Positions 9,324 to 17,831 of a stretch of DNA of 64,000 nt are shown here, piece by piece. Source of the stretch: Ornithinibacillus xuwenensis (lineage in GTDB: Bacteria > Bacillota > Bacilli > Bacillales > Amphibacillaceae); the NCBI RefSeq assembly GCF_039614845.1, contig NZ_JBDIML010000003.1, forward strand, positions 558,001-622,000. Direction: 5' to 3'. The notes under the pieces were generated by a model, which saw only the letters and a list, made by a program, of their open reading frames with translations, was not told where the DNA came from and ran no database searches. A program made the position numbers and the translations under genes. Each line of letters starts with the position of its first letter. The first letter of the stretch is position 1.

Positions 9324-10034
9324 TTAACATCTGACATATTTTCGTTTAAAACCAATTCTCCCTTTATCAATGTCCTTTTGAATATTTTCGGATGCGTTTA
9401 GATAGCTGTTTTTCTTATTTTCACGTTTGACTTCAACGATGCCAACTTCCTTTGCGGTCTCTACTGCCATTTCGTGTAGTGGTAAATAAGAAACCCCAAC
9501 AGTGTAAAGGAAGTTATTCATGGCAGATTTCGTTCGCTCTGGAGAGTCATGAATCGTTGTTTTTACCATTTTAAGCATGTTGGAAATCTTGCTTTCGGAA
9601 AATTCATGGTCCTTGCGATTCCCGAGTAGCCAGCAATAGCAGCTCCAGCCCGCTGACATTCTTAGTTCGTCACCACTCGCAATCCACTTATCCGCAATGT
9701 CTTGAGCTAAATCTGACTCTGATAAGGTTACTGCCACGACATAATCGGAAAGCATATAGAAATATGCCCCTTCCATCCACCTTTCAAAATCCGCTTCTGT
9801 CATCGCTTTCGGATCTGCAATGATTCCTGCAAAGTACATTGCATCATAGTTCCCAGTAGCATATAGTTCTTCAGCTAGAGCTTGATCAATTTTAATCTTT
9901 TTGGCAATTGGCTTCATAACACCTGTAGCTACACCATATAGTGGTTCACGGGCACCATTAGATAGGTACATCTTTTTCGTTCGTTCTTTGCCGAGAGTCT
10001 CTAGCTCCTCTAAAACAGCTTCATAATTCATCAT
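9324..10034 (-). CDS. DNA alkylation repair protein, AlkD-like
   Basis: HEAT-repeat DNA glycosylase family (AlkD, PF08713), which removes N3- and N7-alkylated purines. The 236-aa protein is all-helical; recognisable parts are YGVATGVMKPIAKKIK near the N-terminus, EADFERWMEGAYFYMLSDYVV with the conserved D near position 118, and WSCYCWLLGNRKD. A ribosome site AAGGA is seven bases before the first of two ATGs. No operon partner is seen. Members of this sub-branch often lack proof of glycosylase activity, so the exact substrate is uncertain. Confidence 0.8.
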   Translation of the reverse strand: MMNYEAVLEELETLGKERTKKMYLSNGAREPLYGVATGVMKPIAKKIKIDQALAEELYATGNYDAMYFAGIIADPKAMTEADFERWMEGAYFYMLSDYVVAVTLSESDLAQDIADKWIASGDELRMSAGWSCYCWLLGNRKDHEFSESKISNMLKMVKTTIHDSPERTKSAMNNFLYTVGVSYLPLHEMAVETAKEVGIVEVKRENKKNSYLNASENIQKDIDKGRIGFKRKYVRC

Positions 10035-10285
10035 TTACACTTCCTTTTTATATTGATTCTATTAATAACTATTTAATATTTAGCAACATTCCTCAGTACT
10101 TCATTGTAACTTATCTTTATGTGGACAACAATTCCATAACTTTTTTAGAGATTTTCATTGATTTATTCATGTATTTTGATTATGTAATATACACTCCATA
10201 ACCTTAATTAGGTTTCGTTTTACATTAAAAATAGGTAAAAAGTAAATACTAGTAGATATCCTTGATAGCTACAGGAGGGAAATTG

Positions 10286-11803
10286 ATGAAACAACGTTAT
10301 ATTGTTTTTTACATTTCGGTATTTATACTTTCTTTACTCGTTATTGCCGGAATAATTATACCTGATCCATTAGAGAAGGTTACCGCTAATATTCAAACCT
10401 TCTTCTCGAATGCTTTTGGATGGTATTATCTAATCATTGTTTCGATTATTACGGTGATTTGCCTATATTTAATTATTTCACCTGTTGGTCGAATTAAGCT
10501 AGGTAAGCAAGATGAGAAACCTGAGTTTTCTACACCTACCTGGATTGCTATGTTATTTAGTGCCGGAATGGGAATTGGGCTTGTATTTTATGGAACATCA
10601 GAACCAGTTAGCCATTATGCACTAAGTTCTCCTACTGGTGAAGTTGGTACCGACCAGGCCATTAAGGATTCACTTCGGTTTACGTTTTTCCATTGGGGTA
10701 TACACGCATGGAGTATTTATGCCATCGTTGCACTAGCAATTGCTTACTTTCATTTTAGACATAAGAAATTAGGGCTAATAAGTGCAACATTACAGCCTAT
10801 CCTCGGAGATAAGGTAAACGGTGTAACTGGAAAGGCTATTGACGTCTTCTCTGTACTGGCAACTGTACTTGGAGTTGCAACATCACTCGGATTTGGAGCA
10901 GTTCAAATCAATGGTGGTTTGGCATATCTATTTGACATTCCGACTAACATTTGGATTCAGTTTATCATTATTGCTATTGTTACGGTTTTATTTCTAATAT
11001 CCGCATGGTCTGGATTAGGTAAAGGAATAAAGATATTAAGTAACGCAAACATGCTGCTAGCTGCCGCTTTATTTCTATTAATGTTTTTTTTCGGACCGAC
11101 ACTATTTATTCTCCAATTATTTACGGATACCATCGGCTCCTATATTGAACAACTGCCACGTATGAGCTTTCGAATTTCTCCATTAAACGACGACATCCGT
11201 GGATGGATAAATGGATGGACCATTTTTTATTGGGCTTGGTGGATAGCTTGGTCACCATTTGTTGGTATCTTTATTGCCCGAGTATCAAAAGGAAGAAGTA
11301 TTCGAGAATTTGTGTTTATGGTATTACTAGTACCTTCAGTCGTTATCTTTTTATGGTTTTCAGCCTTCGGTGGATCAGCAATTTTATTGGAACATAATGA
11401 TATTGCAGAAATATCAAGCCTATCCGCAGAAGAATCCTTGTTTGGTGTCTTTTCAAATTATCCATTGCCACTCGTAACATCTATTACGGCGATTATACTT
11501 ATTGGGTCGTTTTTCATTACATCTGCCGATTCCGGAACGTATGTATTAGGAATGATGACAACGAATGGTTCACACAATCCCGGGAATAAAATTAAATTCA
11601 CATGGGGATTCTTACTCTCTGCTATAGCAATAGCACTTTTATATACTGGAGGGCTTCAAGCATTACAAAATATGATGATTATTGCAGCTCTACCATTTTC
11701 GGTCATCATGGCTTTAATGGCATTCAGTCTGGTAAAAGGACTACGTGAGGAAGCAAGAGAACTCGGAATAGGTCGGATAAAAAGTAGAAAAGAATTGAAT
11801 TAA
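10286..11803 (+). CDS. BCCT-family osmolyte (betaine/carnitine/choline) transporter
   Basis: Sodium- or proton-coupled uptake of quaternary-ammonium compatible solutes; closest in style to Bacillus OpuD. The 505-aa protein has about twelve transmembrane helices and the family signatures GMGIGLVFYGTSEPVSHY, FFHWGIHAWSIYAIVALAIAY, the Trp-rich substrate box FYWAWWIAWSPFVGIFIARVSKGRSIREF and ITSADSGTYVLGMMTT. The ATG at 10286 is chosen because GGAGGG precedes it by six bases. It is monocistronic. The short hydrophilic C-terminus (about 20 residues) gives no clear regulatory extension. Fits a halotolerant host. Confidence 0.92.
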   Translation: MKQRYIVFYISVFILSLLVIAGIIIPDPLEKVTANIQTFFSNAFGWYYLIIVSIITVICLYLIISPVGRIKLGKQDEKPEFSTPTWIAMLFSAGMGIGLVFYGTSEPVSHYALSSPTGEVGTDQAIKDSLRFTFFHWGIHAWSIYAIVALAIAYFHFRHKKLGLISATLQPILGDKVNGVTGKAIDVFSVLATVLGVATSLGFGAVQINGGLAYLFDIPTNIWIQFIIIAIVTVLFLISAWSGLGKGIKILSNANMLLAAALFLLMFFFGPTLFILQLFTDTIGSYIEQLPRMSFRISPLNDDIRGWINGWTIFYWAWWIAWSPFVGIFIARVSKGRSIREFVFMVLLVPSVVIFLWFSAFGGSAILLEHNDIAEISSLSAEESLFGVFSNYPLPLVTSITAIILIGSFFITSADSGTYVLGMMTTNGSHNPGNKIKFTWGFLLSAIAIALLYTGGLQALQNMMIIAALPFSVIMALMAFSLVKGLREEARELGIGRIKSRKELN

Positions 11804-11888
11804 GTTCTTATCAGGTTGTTTTTCATTCACCCCTGCAAGAATGTTTGTAAGAATTTCACATCGGGAATACGTTTTATGAGGTGAAATC

Positions 11889-12188
11889 GTGAAGAATTTC
11901 AAAGTCGATAATAAGTCTAATTACATTGATGTACAAATTGGAAAGCATGAAATTATTATTAATGAACGCTATGAATTTTTTTATAACCTAAACGATGTTT
12001 TTATAGCATTATGCTTTCTTATCGGTAGTATATTTTTTCTCTGGAAATCACTTGAAATATACGCTATCTGGATGTTTATCATTGGCAGTGCATTGTTTTT
12101 AATTAGACCGCTAATTCAGTTCATTAAGAGATTTCACTTAAGAAGGGTCCAAAATCAGAACCGTTCTGAAAAATCCAGCCTATCATAA
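11889..12188 (+). CDS. yrhK: YrhK-family small membrane protein
   Basis: A 99-aa protein with a hydrophilic N-terminus, the family signature INERYEFFYNLNDVFIALCFLIGSIFF and two transmembrane helices (about residues 36-55 and 59-80), then a basic tail. This matches the YrhK domain (PF14145). The GTG start follows GAGGTG. The role is unknown; no partner gene is adjacent except the preceding BCCT carrier 85 bases upstream. Confidence 0.8.
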   Translation: MKNFKVDNKSNYIDVQIGKHEIIINERYEFFYNLNDVFIALCFLIGSIFFLWKSLEIYAIWMFIIGSALFLIRPLIQFIKRFHLRRVQNQNRSEKSSLS

Positions 12189-12201
12189 AGATAGTCATAA
12201 A

Positions 12202-12237
12202 GAAGACTGCAGCCTCTATTATGAGACTGCAGTCTTC
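12202..12237. terminator. Shared hairpin between converging genes
   Basis: A perfect 11-bp inverted repeat (GAAGACTGCAG and CTGCAGTCTTC) lies between the converging yrhK- and yuzL-like genes. The T-tails are weak on both strands, so it is a probable but not textbook bidirectional terminator. Confidence 0.65.
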
Positions 12238-12249
12238 TACCATTAAACA

Positions 12250-12372
12250 CTAATTCCGTTTCTTTTTCTTTCTTGACGAATCTACTTTCACTTTTCCAGT
12301 TTCTCGATTTGTTGTACCTTGGCCTTCCACATCGGAAGAGCCCATTCCAACACCAATTTTTCTTTTTGCCAT
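12250..12372 (-). CDS. yuzL: YuzL-family small basic protein
   Basis: A 40-residue, very basic protein (MAKRKIGVGMGSSDVEGQGT, then TNRETGKVKVDSSRKKKKRN). The pattern MAKRK, followed by S-x-x-VEGQGT and a Lys-rich end, is that of the YuzL family and resembles small acid-soluble spore proteins. Two ATGs are possible; the second (12372) is preferred because GGAGG is nine bases upstream, while the first nearly abuts it. Known only as a conserved small protein of spore formers. Confidence 0.7.
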   Translation of the reverse strand: MAKRKIGVGMGSSDVEGQGTTNRETGKVKVDSSRKKKKRN

Positions 12373-12512
12373 TCTCATTCACCTCCAATAACTAGTTTTC
12401 CTAGAAAATCAGAAGGTATGTTAGGTTATGAAGAAATATTGGCTGACCCTTTCCAATAGAAAATATAGGTGTCGTATCTTCGTAGATAACAACACCTATA
12501 CCTTTTGCATTA

Positions 12513-14015
12513 TTATACTGCAGGTTCTACCTGACCTTTTCCTTGCTTTTCAATTTCTCTTACAGCTGTTTCGCTAGTATCCACTCGTTTTACAAATAAG
12601 GCTAGGATTAATGCTAATATGTTAATTCCTAAAGCGACAAAAAATGAATACTGGATTCCACTAAGCAATGCTTGTTGTGAAATAGATGCTACTGATGCTT
12701 CTGTCAATGTCGAAGGATCTACTCCACTCATTAAACTTTCACCCTCTGATGTAGCAACAGAGTTCATAATCGTAACCATGACAGCCGTACCAATTGAGCC
12801 TGAGACCTGTTGTGCTGTATTGTTAATTGCTGTACCATGTGGATTCAGCTGTGTAGGCAGCTGGTTCAAACCATTTGTCATAATCGGCATCATAACCATT
12901 GACATACCAAACATACGTAAAGAATAGACAAGTACAATAAACGTGTATGTGGAATCAATTTGTACATGTGCTAGCATATAGGTCGAAACTCCAGTAATAG
13001 CAAGACCCAATACAGATAAAGTACGCGGCCCAAATTTATCAAACAGCTTACCTGTAATTGGCGACATAATCCCCATAATAATCGCTCCTGGTAAAAGCAT
13101 TAAACCAGAATCCAGTGGTGAAATTCCACGAACATCCTGTACATAAGCAGGTGTTAATATCATACCGGAGAACATTGCCACTGCATTAACAATTGCAATT
13201 ACAGATGCGAGTGTAAACATTGAATACTTATAAGGTCGTAAATCTAATAATGGTTCATCCAATTTTAATTGACGAACAATAAATAGGATTAAAGAAATTC
13301 CACCTACAATTATTGTGGATAGAACTATCGTATCATCCCAGCCTTGTGAGCTTGCATTACTTACTCCATACAAGATACCCCCAAAACCAAGACTTGATAA
13401 TACAAGCGATAAATAATCCAGTCTTGCACTTTTATCTTGTTTCATCACATTATCAAATTTCCAAACAGCTAATAATAAACTAATTACTGCTAGTGGTAAT
13501 ATCATTTCAAATAATAAACGCCAATCATGATATTCCACAATATAACCTGATAATGTTGGACCAATGGCAGGTGCCGCGATCATTACCATCCCGAATACAC
13601 CCATAGCAGCACCACGTTTATCACGTGGGAAGCTTACAAGCATGATATTCATTAACAATGGTCCCATCACAGAAGAACCAGCAGCTTGAATCATACGTCC
13701 ACCTAGTAAAAAGCCAAAGTTAGGGGCAAAAGCTGCGATTGCTGTACCTACCGTAAAGATTGCCATAGCTGTAATAAACAAGCTACGGTTTGAAAAACGA
13801 GTAATTAAAAAGGCTGATGCAGGAATTAATATTCCACTAACAAGCATATATCCAGTAGCAAGCCATTGTACCTTAGAATAATCCTCAATTCCTAAGTCAA
13901 CCATTATGGAAGGAAGCGCTACGTTCAACAAAGAATTATTTAGAAACGATACGAAAGCTCCTATGAAAAGAATACTGATCATTAAATATGGTGTCTTATT
14001 CTCTTGTGTGTTCAT
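12513..14015 (-). CDS. DHA2-family MFS multidrug exporter
   Basis: Proton-driven drug efflux protein of the 14-helix EmrB/QacA/LmrB type, 500 aa. Motifs: helix-1 region NNSLLNVALPSIMVDLG with WLATGYMLVSGILIPASAF, motif A-like FLITRFSNRSLF, GRMIQAAGSSVMGPL, and the antiporter motif C GPTLSGYIV. The ribosome site GAGGT precedes ATG. It is divergent from the TetR gene at 14172, separated by 156 bases, the classical arrangement of an inducible pump with its own repressor. The substrate is not predictable. It is paralogous to the pump at 46857-48293. Confidence 0.92.
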   Translation of the reverse strand: MNTQENKTPYLMISILFIGAFVSFLNNSLLNVALPSIMVDLGIEDYSKVQWLATGYMLVSGILIPASAFLITRFSNRSLFITAMAIFTVGTAIAAFAPNFGFLLGGRMIQAAGSSVMGPLLMNIMLVSFPRDKRGAAMGVFGMVMIAAPAIGPTLSGYIVEYHDWRLLFEMILPLAVISLLLAVWKFDNVMKQDKSARLDYLSLVLSSLGFGGILYGVSNASSQGWDDTIVLSTIIVGGISLILFIVRQLKLDEPLLDLRPYKYSMFTLASVIAIVNAVAMFSGMILTPAYVQDVRGISPLDSGLMLLPGAIIMGIMSPITGKLFDKFGPRTLSVLGLAITGVSTYMLAHVQIDSTYTFIVLVYSLRMFGMSMVMMPIMTNGLNQLPTQLNPHGTAINNTAQQVSGSIGTAVMVTIMNSVATSEGESLMSGVDPSTLTEASVASISQQALLSGIQYSFFVALGINILALILALFVKRVDTSETAVREIEKQGKGQVEPAV

Positions 14016-14171
14016 GATTGTTACCTCTAATCTAAATTAATTTGTTTTGCCATTTGATTATTTTATACCCATAGTTCAATTTTTGCAATGTTTTTTTACC
14101 ATTAGTATAAAACTATTGTCATTGAGGGCAAAGAAACGTATACTTGGTACTAGAAAGGTATGAAGGAAACT

Positions 14172-15044
14172 ATGAATGAACGTAAAAGGAAAGTAGCAAA
14201 TATTGCCTTAAAGCTTTTTATTAAAAAAGGCTTTCAGCAAACATCCATTCAGGAAATTATTGATAAAGCAAATATATCAAAAGGGACATTCTACAATTAC
14301 TTCCCTTCTAAAAATGATTGCATTGCAGAAATATTGGAAGACATCCGCTATGATGCAAGTCAACAGCGCGTTGCCTTGCAAATTGGAAAGAACCCACAGG
14401 ACCGGGAAGTATTAATTGAACAAATGACCATCTTAATGAGGCTAGATGAGGAGTATAATCTACGAACTCTATTTGAAAACATTCTTTCTTCTAATCAAGC
14501 AGATTTAAAAAAACTAGTGTTGCAGCATCGAGTTATCGAAATGGAGTGGCTAGCAAATCGTCTAGTTGACGTATTAGGTGAAGAAATCAGAGAATATGCA
14601 ACTGACGCGACTGTTCTATATTTTGGCATGCTGCAATATATGTTATTTACGTTAAATCTAACAAACAGTCATTTCTCATTAAATGAACTAATCGAGAACA
14701 TCCTATCCTATATAGAAGTGCTAATACCTGAGATGAAAAAGAAGGGCAGTAGCATGTTAAATAGTTTTGAAATCGATTTACTTCAGACGAATGTCCATAA
14801 AAAAGTGACGACTAAGCCTGATTTAATGGAAATGGCAGATCAATTAAAGGCCCATATTGACTTTAATGAAGAACAGCAGGACTTATTTGATGCCATCCTA
14901 AGCGAATTAAAACGTGATCGCATCCGCAAGATTGTTGTTGAGAAGCTATTGAAGCCGTTTCTTATACTATTTGAGGGAACACCGGTCGCATCACAGGTAC
15001 AACGATTTACCAATGCTGTATGGACTTATTTAAAAACAATATAA
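14172..15044 (+). CDS. TetR/AcrR-family transcriptional regulator
   Basis: Probable repressor of the adjacent drug exporter. An N-terminal HTH of TetR type (ANIALKLFIKKGFQQTSIQEI followed by ISKGTFYNYFPSKNDCIAEIL) precedes a large helical ligand-binding part; at 290 aa it is longer than the usual 190-220 aa, with about 80 extra C-terminal residues. The ATG at 14172 has AAGGA upstream; an ATG at 14160 would leave almost no spacing. Divergent orientation suggests local control, although no operator palindrome was identified with confidence. Confidence 0.9.
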   Translation: MNERKRKVANIALKLFIKKGFQQTSIQEIIDKANISKGTFYNYFPSKNDCIAEILEDIRYDASQQRVALQIGKNPQDREVLIEQMTILMRLDEEYNLRTLFENILSSNQADLKKLVLQHRVIEMEWLANRLVDVLGEEIREYATDATVLYFGMLQYMLFTLNLTNSHFSLNELIENILSYIEVLIPEMKKKGSSMLNSFEIDLLQTNVHKKVTTKPDLMEMADQLKAHIDFNEEQQDLFDAILSELKRDRIRKIVVEKLLKPFLILFEGTPVASQVQRFTNAVWTYLKTI

Positions 15045-15078
15045 TTTGAGAATAATAGATTTTGTTTTGTTAACACAT

Positions 15079-15116
15079 AAAAAATCCCCTTCGCTTAGTG
15101 GGCAAAGGGGATTTTT
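15079..15116. terminator. Bidirectional terminator
   Basis: AAAAATCCCCTT pairs with AAGGGGATTTTTT around an 13-base loop. A-run and T-run on both sides let it serve the TetR gene on the plus strand and the patatin gene on the minus strand. Confidence 0.9.
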
Positions 15117-15168
15117 TCTTATATGCTGTTGAAGATAAAGGCAATAGCGCTGCAAAAAAAATAATTAG

Positions 15169-16017
15169 CTACGATAAAAATTCCTTTAAAGGCTCAGCAA
15201 CTTTTTTGGCATCTGCTAATCCTTTCTGATATAACGCTGTCAGTTTGTCCTTATCTCTTTCAATGCGTCCTACCTCTAGTTTTTCAGAAGGATTGATGAC
15301 AAACACATTTCCTTTCTTCTCTTCCTCAAAAATATAGTCCAGTGTTTCATTATAGACATTGTGGCGCTTTTCAATTGCTTTTATTAGACCTGGATATTCT
15401 TTATATTTCTTTCGGATGTACCATCCAAATGATTGTGGTTTTTTAGAATAACCTCTATTTCTCGTTAAAACAACAACATTCTTTTTATTACCATCTTTCA
15501 CAGATTGCCTAATTGGAATCGGATCTGAGATGCCTCCATCCATCAACATCCGTTCCCCGTATGGTACAACCGGTGCAACTAACGGTAACGAACTGGATGC
15601 ACGGATGACGGTAAGAATATCCATTTGATAATCTTCTCTTTTAAAAAATACAGGTTCGCCAGTAAGACAATCTGTCACCCCAACCACAAATTCTTCCTTC
15701 GCATCATAAAATGCATCAAAATCAAAAGGCTCTAGTTCATTTGGCAAGCTGTCAAACAGAAAGTCCATTCCAAAAAGCTGTCTTTTTTTAATGAAATTGC
15801 GAAATGATAAATATTCAGGATGATCAATATAATCAATGTTAACCGCTCTATTCCGATCCAGTTGCCGGGAAACGTAGGAAGAGCCATTACACGCACCTGC
15901 AGAAACACCGATGATATAAGGTAAATAAATCTCCTGCTCCATTAAATAGCGAATAACTCCAGCCGTATAAACGCCTCTACTTCCTCCACCTTCTAAAACT
16001 AATCCTATATTATCCAT
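15169..16017 (-). CDS. Patatin-like phospholipase / acyl hydrolase
   Basis: Lipid acyl hydrolase using a Ser-Asp dyad. Motifs: glycine-rich oxyanion loop LEGGGSRGVYTAGV near the start, nucleophile elbow GVSAG, and the catalytic Asp in MDGGISDPIPI. The length of 282 aa fits the RssA/YjjU-like bacterial group. The ATG at 16017 is chosen because GGAGAT precedes it; an upstream in-frame start would add 31 residues not typical of the family and lies in a repeat-like region. No signal peptide, so it is cytosolic. The substrate is unknown. Confidence 0.9.
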   Translation of the reverse strand: MDNIGLVLEGGGSRGVYTAGVIRYLMEQEIYLPYIIGVSAGACNGSSYVSRQLDRNRAVNIDYIDHPEYLSFRNFIKKRQLFGMDFLFDSLPNELEPFDFDAFYDAKEEFVVGVTDCLTGEPVFFKREDYQMDILTVIRASSSLPLVAPVVPYGERMLMDGGISDPIPIRQSVKDGNKKNVVVLTRNRGYSKKPQSFGWYIRKKYKEYPGLIKAIEKRHNVYNETLDYIFEEEKKGNVFVINPSEKLEVGRIERDKDKLTALYQKGLADAKKVAEPLKEFLS

Positions 16018-16470
16018 AATATCTCCTCTACCATGTACATTATTATTAAAATTACGCTGTGGGTGTTGGTAACCAAATTCCGGTGACGCTGTAACCAGTA
16101 TTGAGCACAAATTTTGAGTTTAGAAACATTCCGATCTGTGTGAGCCCTGGTTCCCAACATTCTCAGGCTCAAATGATAGTGTGCAGCCCCTTCATTAGCA
16201 TTTCTAGCTTTAACTTTAGCTTTTTCAGCTTAAACTTTAGCTTTTCCCTGCCAAGCTTCAGCCTTCCACCCATGCTTTAGCCTTTTTCAGCTAAACTCTA
16301 ACTTTTCTCTTTAAATTTCAATTTTTATCCTTCTATCATTATAAGACTTTGAAAAGGAATTTTCTAACGAAGCGCCTATCTGCCTAAAATTGATAACACT
16401 AAGCTACATATGCATAGCACACTGTCTATTAGGAACAATAGGAAAATAATAGCTAGAGGAGGTATTTCCA
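16018..16470. repeat. Repeat-like intergenic stretch with AAGCTAAAG units
   Basis: This 450-base gap holds no supported gene. Between about 16205 and 16315 the minus strand repeats variants of GAAAAAGCTAAAG and GGCTAAAGC. Nearer the patatin gene there is an inverted pair, GTTGGTAACC at 16065-16074 and GGTTCCCAAC at 16149-16158 (9 of 10 bases complementary), and TGAGCC/GGCTCA arms at 16141-16171. It looks like a dispersed intergenic element or a remnant; the promoter of the patatin gene must lie within it. Confidence 0.4.
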
Positions 16471-16602
16471 ATGCAGGATAACAAAAATCAGGGTAGAAAT
16501 AAACCGAAGGAGCACCAAAATAAGCAACAAAAAGGCTCTGCGCAAACAGATGGTTTTCGATATGACTATACAGATTCATCGGATTTTAAGAATAAACAAT
16601 AG
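16471..16602 (+). CDS. Small hydrophilic protein, 43 aa, unknown
   Basis: Short gene with a strong ribosome site (AGAGGAGG, eight bases before ATG) and a terminator right after the stop. The product is Gln/Asn/Lys-rich (MQDNKNQGRNKPKEHQNKQQ, ending GFRYDYTDSSDFKNKQ), without membrane or signal features. The composition resembles small acid-soluble spore proteins, but I do not recognise a named family. Coding is supported by the ribosome site and framing only. Confidence 0.6.
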   Translation: MQDNKNQGRNKPKEHQNKQQKGSAQTDGFRYDYTDSSDFKNKQ

Positions 16603-16613
16603 AAATCCATTAT

Positions 16614-16645
16614 AAAGCACCCCAAAGATAATCTTTAGGGTGCTT
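16614..16645. terminator. Shared terminator hairpin
   Basis: AAAGCACCCCAAAGA pairs with TCTTTAGGGTGCTT across a 3-base loop, between the 43-aa gene (plus) and the siderophore lipoprotein gene (minus). Confidence 0.8.
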
Positions 16646-16653
16646 CCTTCATC

Positions 16654-17643
16654 TTATTTTACTAGATCAGATAAGATATCATCGATCATTTGTGTATTAG
16701 CAATTGGGCCAGTGTATAACCAGCTAGAATCTGCTTCATATTCGTAGATGTTACCGTTTTTCACTGCCGGGATGTTTTGCCAGATATCGTCTTGTAACAT
16801 TTCAGAGCCATTTCCTTTGTCACTGTTGATTAGGAAAATATGGTCTGCATCTAATTCAGCCAGTTTTTCTAAGGAAATTTCAGACCAGTTCGCTTCTGAG
16901 CTTTCAGAAATCTCTTTTACTACGTTTGGTGCTGTTAATCCTAAATCACCATATAAAACATCACCACTAGATAAGGATTCACTTACAACATAGAAAGTAT
17001 TACTTACTAACCATATCGCTGCTGCTGAATCATCGCCGATTGCTTCTTGGATTTGTTCCTTAGCATCAGCTGCTTTTTCATCATAATCAGCTAGTACTTG
17101 TTCTGCTTTTTCTTCTTCTCCGAATACTTTACCAATTTCTAGTAACTCATCGCGCCAATCATTATTTTGTGCAGTTCCCACTACATAAGTTGGAGCAATT
17201 CTACTATATTGATCATATTTATTTCCTTCTACCATTGCTGCAGAATCCATAATTAATAAATCTGGTTTGAAGCTAGCTACCGCTTCTAATGGAAGATCGT
17301 ACGGTATTGTCGGGACATCTTTTAAGGATTCTTGTAAATAATCTTGAGTACCGTTACTAACAGACCACTGTGCCACTGGAGTAATTCCTAATGCAACTAG
17401 GTAGTCCTCTAAATAAGAAGCAATAACACGCTTAGGCTCTGCAGGAATTGTTACTTCATTTCCCATCGCATCTGTTAACGTACGGTCTGTTTTTTCTGCT
17501 GACTCTTCACCATTATCGTTCTGTTCGGCTGAAGTGTCATCATTTTGTCCTGCATCTTCATTCTCGTCATTACCACATGCTGCAAGTAGCAATACCAACA
17601 ACAGTAAACTCACAATTATGTAAAACTTGCTTTTGAATTTCAT
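16654..17643 (-). CDS. Iron-siderophore ABC transporter binding lipoprotein (cluster 1)
   Basis: Captures a ferric siderophore at the cell surface and hands it to the FecCD permeases encoded divergently. A signal peptide ends in LLAAC with Cys23 as lipid anchor, followed by an acidic linker; then a type III binding-protein fold with EPKRVIASYLEDYLVALGI and the long-helix layout of the FhuD/YfiY/FeuA group. The length of 329 aa is standard. A Fur-box-like site lies 45 bases upstream of the start. In B. subtilis the closest arrangement is YfiY-YfiZ-YfhA (hydroxamate siderophores), but the ligand here is inference. Confidence 0.88.
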   Translation of the reverse strand: MKFKSKFYIIVSLLLLVLLLAACGNDENEDAGQNDDTSAEQNDNGEESAEKTDRTLTDAMGNEVTIPAEPKRVIASYLEDYLVALGITPVAQWSVSNGTQDYLQESLKDVPTIPYDLPLEAVASFKPDLLIMDSAAMVEGNKYDQYSRIAPTYVVGTAQNNDWRDELLEIGKVFGEEEKAEQVLADYDEKAADAKEQIQEAIGDDSAAAIWLVSNTFYVVSESLSSGDVLYGDLGLTAPNVVKEISESSEANWSEISLEKLAELDADHIFLINSDKGNGSEMLQDDIWQNIPAVKNGNIYEYEADSSWLYTGPIANTQMIDDILSDLVK

Positions 17644-17687
17644 TTGACTATCCCCTTGTATGTAATTTTATAGATTCACAAATTAAA

Positions 17688-17708
17688 TGATAACAATTCT
17701 CATTATCA
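17688..17708. promoter_or_regulatory. Fur-box-like site between divergent siderophore genes
   Basis: TGATAAC-AATTCTC-ATTATCA: inverted TGATAA/TTATCA arms match the GATAATGATAATCATTATC Fur consensus well. It sits between the binding-lipoprotein gene and the divergent permease genes, so one site could control both directions. Confidence 0.75.
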
Positions 17709-17831
17709 TTTGCAATCATTATTATATCTTCCTTCTTATATTTTTGCTCAAAGTTACTTTTTATACTATAATAATAACGATTTTCACCATTACTTATTCG
17801 CAATATTATTAAGATATCAGGAGTTCTGTAT

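Noticed and set aside
12155..12388. 77-codon minus-strand frame
   Set aside because: It overlaps the better-supported 40-codon YuzL-like gene in another frame and crosses the terminator hairpin.
15169..16110. 31-residue N-terminal extension of the patatin protein
   Set aside because: The extension falls in the repeat-like element and lacks a ribosome site; ATG 16017 has GGAGAT and gives normal family length.
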